Assembly (NCBI GenBank): GCA_011049955.1
Contig: DRGV01000034.1
Location: 1 to 5,609 of the forward strand
Source of the DNA: a bacterium
GTDB taxonomy: Bacteria > UBP18 > UBA7526
DNA length: 5,609 nt
Direction of reading: 5' to 3'
Positions 4,735 through 5,609 of the stretch are shown piece by piece. Below the pieces are notes generated by a model. It made no database searches. It saw only the letters and a program-made list of their open reading frames with translations, and was not told the origin of the DNA. The translations under genes were made by a program, and so were the position numbers. Within the stretch, counting starts at the first letter, position 1. Each line of letters opens with the position of its first letter.

Positions 4735-5609
4735 GAAGCGTTGCCTTCCATACTCTGGGCTGCAAAGTGAACCAATACGATACCCAGGCCATGCGAGAGG
4801 TCCTGACGAAGGATTACAGAATAGTATCCAGCAAAGAGGGAGCAGATATTTATATCATCAACACCTGTACGGTAACCAATCGAGCCGATCAAAAATCTCG
4901 TCAATATATAAGAAACGTCATCAAAAAGAATCCAGCGGCCCTGGTTGCCGTTACCGGCTGCTACGCCCAGAGATTTCCACAAAAGATTGCCGAGATTCAA
5001 GGGGTGAACTTAATCTTAGGAAATGGGGAGAAGATTAGAATAACCTCCTTTCTTAACGGCGGGAGCCCCATCCCGATAAATCGGGATGGGATAAAAAAGA
5101 ACTCAAGACCAGAAGTCTTTGTAGAAAATATTGACTCTTACTCAAGATATGATACACTTTCAGTAAGCAAACACCATTCGCACACAAGGGCCTTCGTCAA
5201 GATACAGGACGGCTGTCAAAACTATTGCTCCTACTGCATCATCCCTTATGTGCGGGGGAAAGAGAGGTCACGACCCTTAGAGAATATCCTGGAGGAGATA
5301 AAGGGGCTGATAAGAAACGGCTTTAAGGAGATTGTCTTCACCGGCATCCGTTTGGGTTCCTGGGGTGAGGATCTTATTAATGGCCTCACTTTTGCTGCAC
5401 TCTTAGGAAGAGTCTCTGGAATAGAAGGCCTGAAGCGCATTAGATTGAGTTCTATAGAACCCAGGGACTTAAATGAGAAATTAATGGATAGGATTGCTCA
5501 GCTTCCCAAGGTCTGCCATCATCTCCATATCCCCCTGCAGAGTGGAGACGATAAGATTCTGAAAGCAATGAATCGGCCTTACGGTACTTTCTATTACCAG
5601 GATCTAATC
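4731..5609 (+). CDS. mtaB: MtaB, tRNA t6A37 methylthiotransferase (3' end missing)
   Basis: MtaB is a radical-SAM iron-sulfur enzyme that converts t6A37 of certain tRNAs to ms2t6A. The frame is open for 293 codons to the window edge; the full protein is usually about 430-450 residues, so roughly the last third, including the TRAM domain, is missing. The N-terminal methylthiotransferase domain has three conserved Cys in GCKVNQYD (C11), NTCTVT (C46) and TGCYAQ (C77). The radical-SAM cluster is GCQNYCSYCIIPYVRG with C162, C166 and C169. EIVFTGIRLGSWG and HLHIPLQSGDDKILKAMNRPY fit the MtaB branch rather than MiaB or RimO. The ATG overlaps the rsmE stop (ATGA), suggesting translational coupling; no good separate ribosome binding site is seen. 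A 24-bp palindrome encodes residues 113-120 in the variable linker between the two domains. The subfamily call is the less certain part. Confidence 0.92.
   Translation, partial: MRSVAFHTLGCKVNQYDTQAMREVLTKDYRIVSSKEGADIYIINTCTVTNRADQKSRQYIRNVIKKNPAALVAVTGCYAQRFPQKIAEIQGVNLILGNGEKIRITSFLNGGSPIPINRDGIKKNSRPEVFVENIDSYSRYDTLSVSKHHSHTRAFVKIQDGCQNYCSYCIIPYVRGKERSRPLENILEEIKGLIRNGFKEIVFTGIRLGSWGEDLINGLTFAALLGRVSGIEGLKRIRLSSIEPRDLNEKLMDRIAQLPKVCHHLHIPLQSGDDKILKAMNRPYGTFYYQDLI
5058..5090. repeat. Perfect palindrome inside the mtaB linker
   Basis: CCCATCCCGAT (5067-5077) and ATCGGGATGGG (5080-5090) are perfect 11-bp inverted arms around AA, giving about a ten-pair stem with a four-base loop. GGCGGG precedes at 5058-5063. 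The palindrome is exactly eight codons in frame (PIPINRDG, residues 113-120) and lies between the N-terminal domain and the radical-SAM domain, where the family varies in length. It is followed on the + strand by ATAAAAAA, not by T's, so it is not a terminator. Confidence 0.8.

Noticed and set aside
4542..5000. Minus-strand open frame of 152 codons across the rsmE-mtaB junction
   Set aside because: It lies opposite two well-supported genes, has no recognisable motif, and is one of several long antisense frames that arise from codon bias here.
4712..5038. Plus-strand 108-codon frame overlapping the mtaB start
   Set aside because: It is an alternative frame of mtaB; the mtaB frame has the family Cys motifs and stays open to the window edge.
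5067..5098. mtaB palindrome as a transcription terminator
   Set aside because: It lies mid-gene in an open frame; on the + strand it is followed by A's, and on the - strand by GC-rich sequence, so no U-tract follows in either direction.

Overview
This window holds a bacterial heat-shock chaperone operon followed by two RNA-modification genes. All genes lie on the + strand, in the order grpE, dnaK, dnaJ, rsmE, mtaB (mtaB is cut by the right edge). The order matches the chaperone loci of many bacteria, where hrcA often lies upstream and prmA often lies between dnaJ and rsmE; prmA is absent here. The genes are intact, close to family length, and keep their key motifs. Base composition is moderate, with heavy AGA/AGG use for Arg and Lys/Glu-rich proteins. 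DnaK carries the extra segment in its ATPase domain (about residues 75-97) that is typical of diderm bacteria and missing from most Firmicutes. The repeat-laden style and a DnaJ G/F region built on repeated DIF motifs suggest an uncultured candidate phylum; Omnitrophota-like is only an impression from sequence style.

Layout: grpE 1-594; gap of 62 nt; dnaK 657-2639; gap of 74 nt; dnaJ 2714-3901; gap of 77 nt; rsmE 3979-4734 (TTG start); 4-nt overlap; mtaB 4731 to the edge. No RNA gene, CRISPR array, transposase or convincing promoter or terminator is visible, and no non-coding stretch reaches 300 nt. DnaK, DnaJ and GrpE form the Hsp70 folding cycle: DnaJ delivers substrate and stimulates ATP hydrolysis, and GrpE releases ADP. 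RsmE methylates U1498 of 16S rRNA. MtaB methylthiolates t6A37 of certain tRNAs.

The unusual layer is the repeats. All three gaps are made largely of short degenerate tandem or inverted repeats, with a different unit in each (about 7 bp, about 9-10 bp in a 19-bp period, and 8 bp). Four of the five genes also carry repeat or palindrome DNA inside the reading frame, always at a variable site: the GrpE C-terminal tail, the DnaK C-terminal tail, a loop before the RsmE SAM-binding motif, and the MtaB interdomain linker. The GC-rich palindromes in grpE, dnaK and mtaB share building blocks and may be one family of in-frame palindromic elements, comparable in behaviour to Rickettsia palindromic elements. 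That family relation is an inference; the palindromes themselves are read directly.
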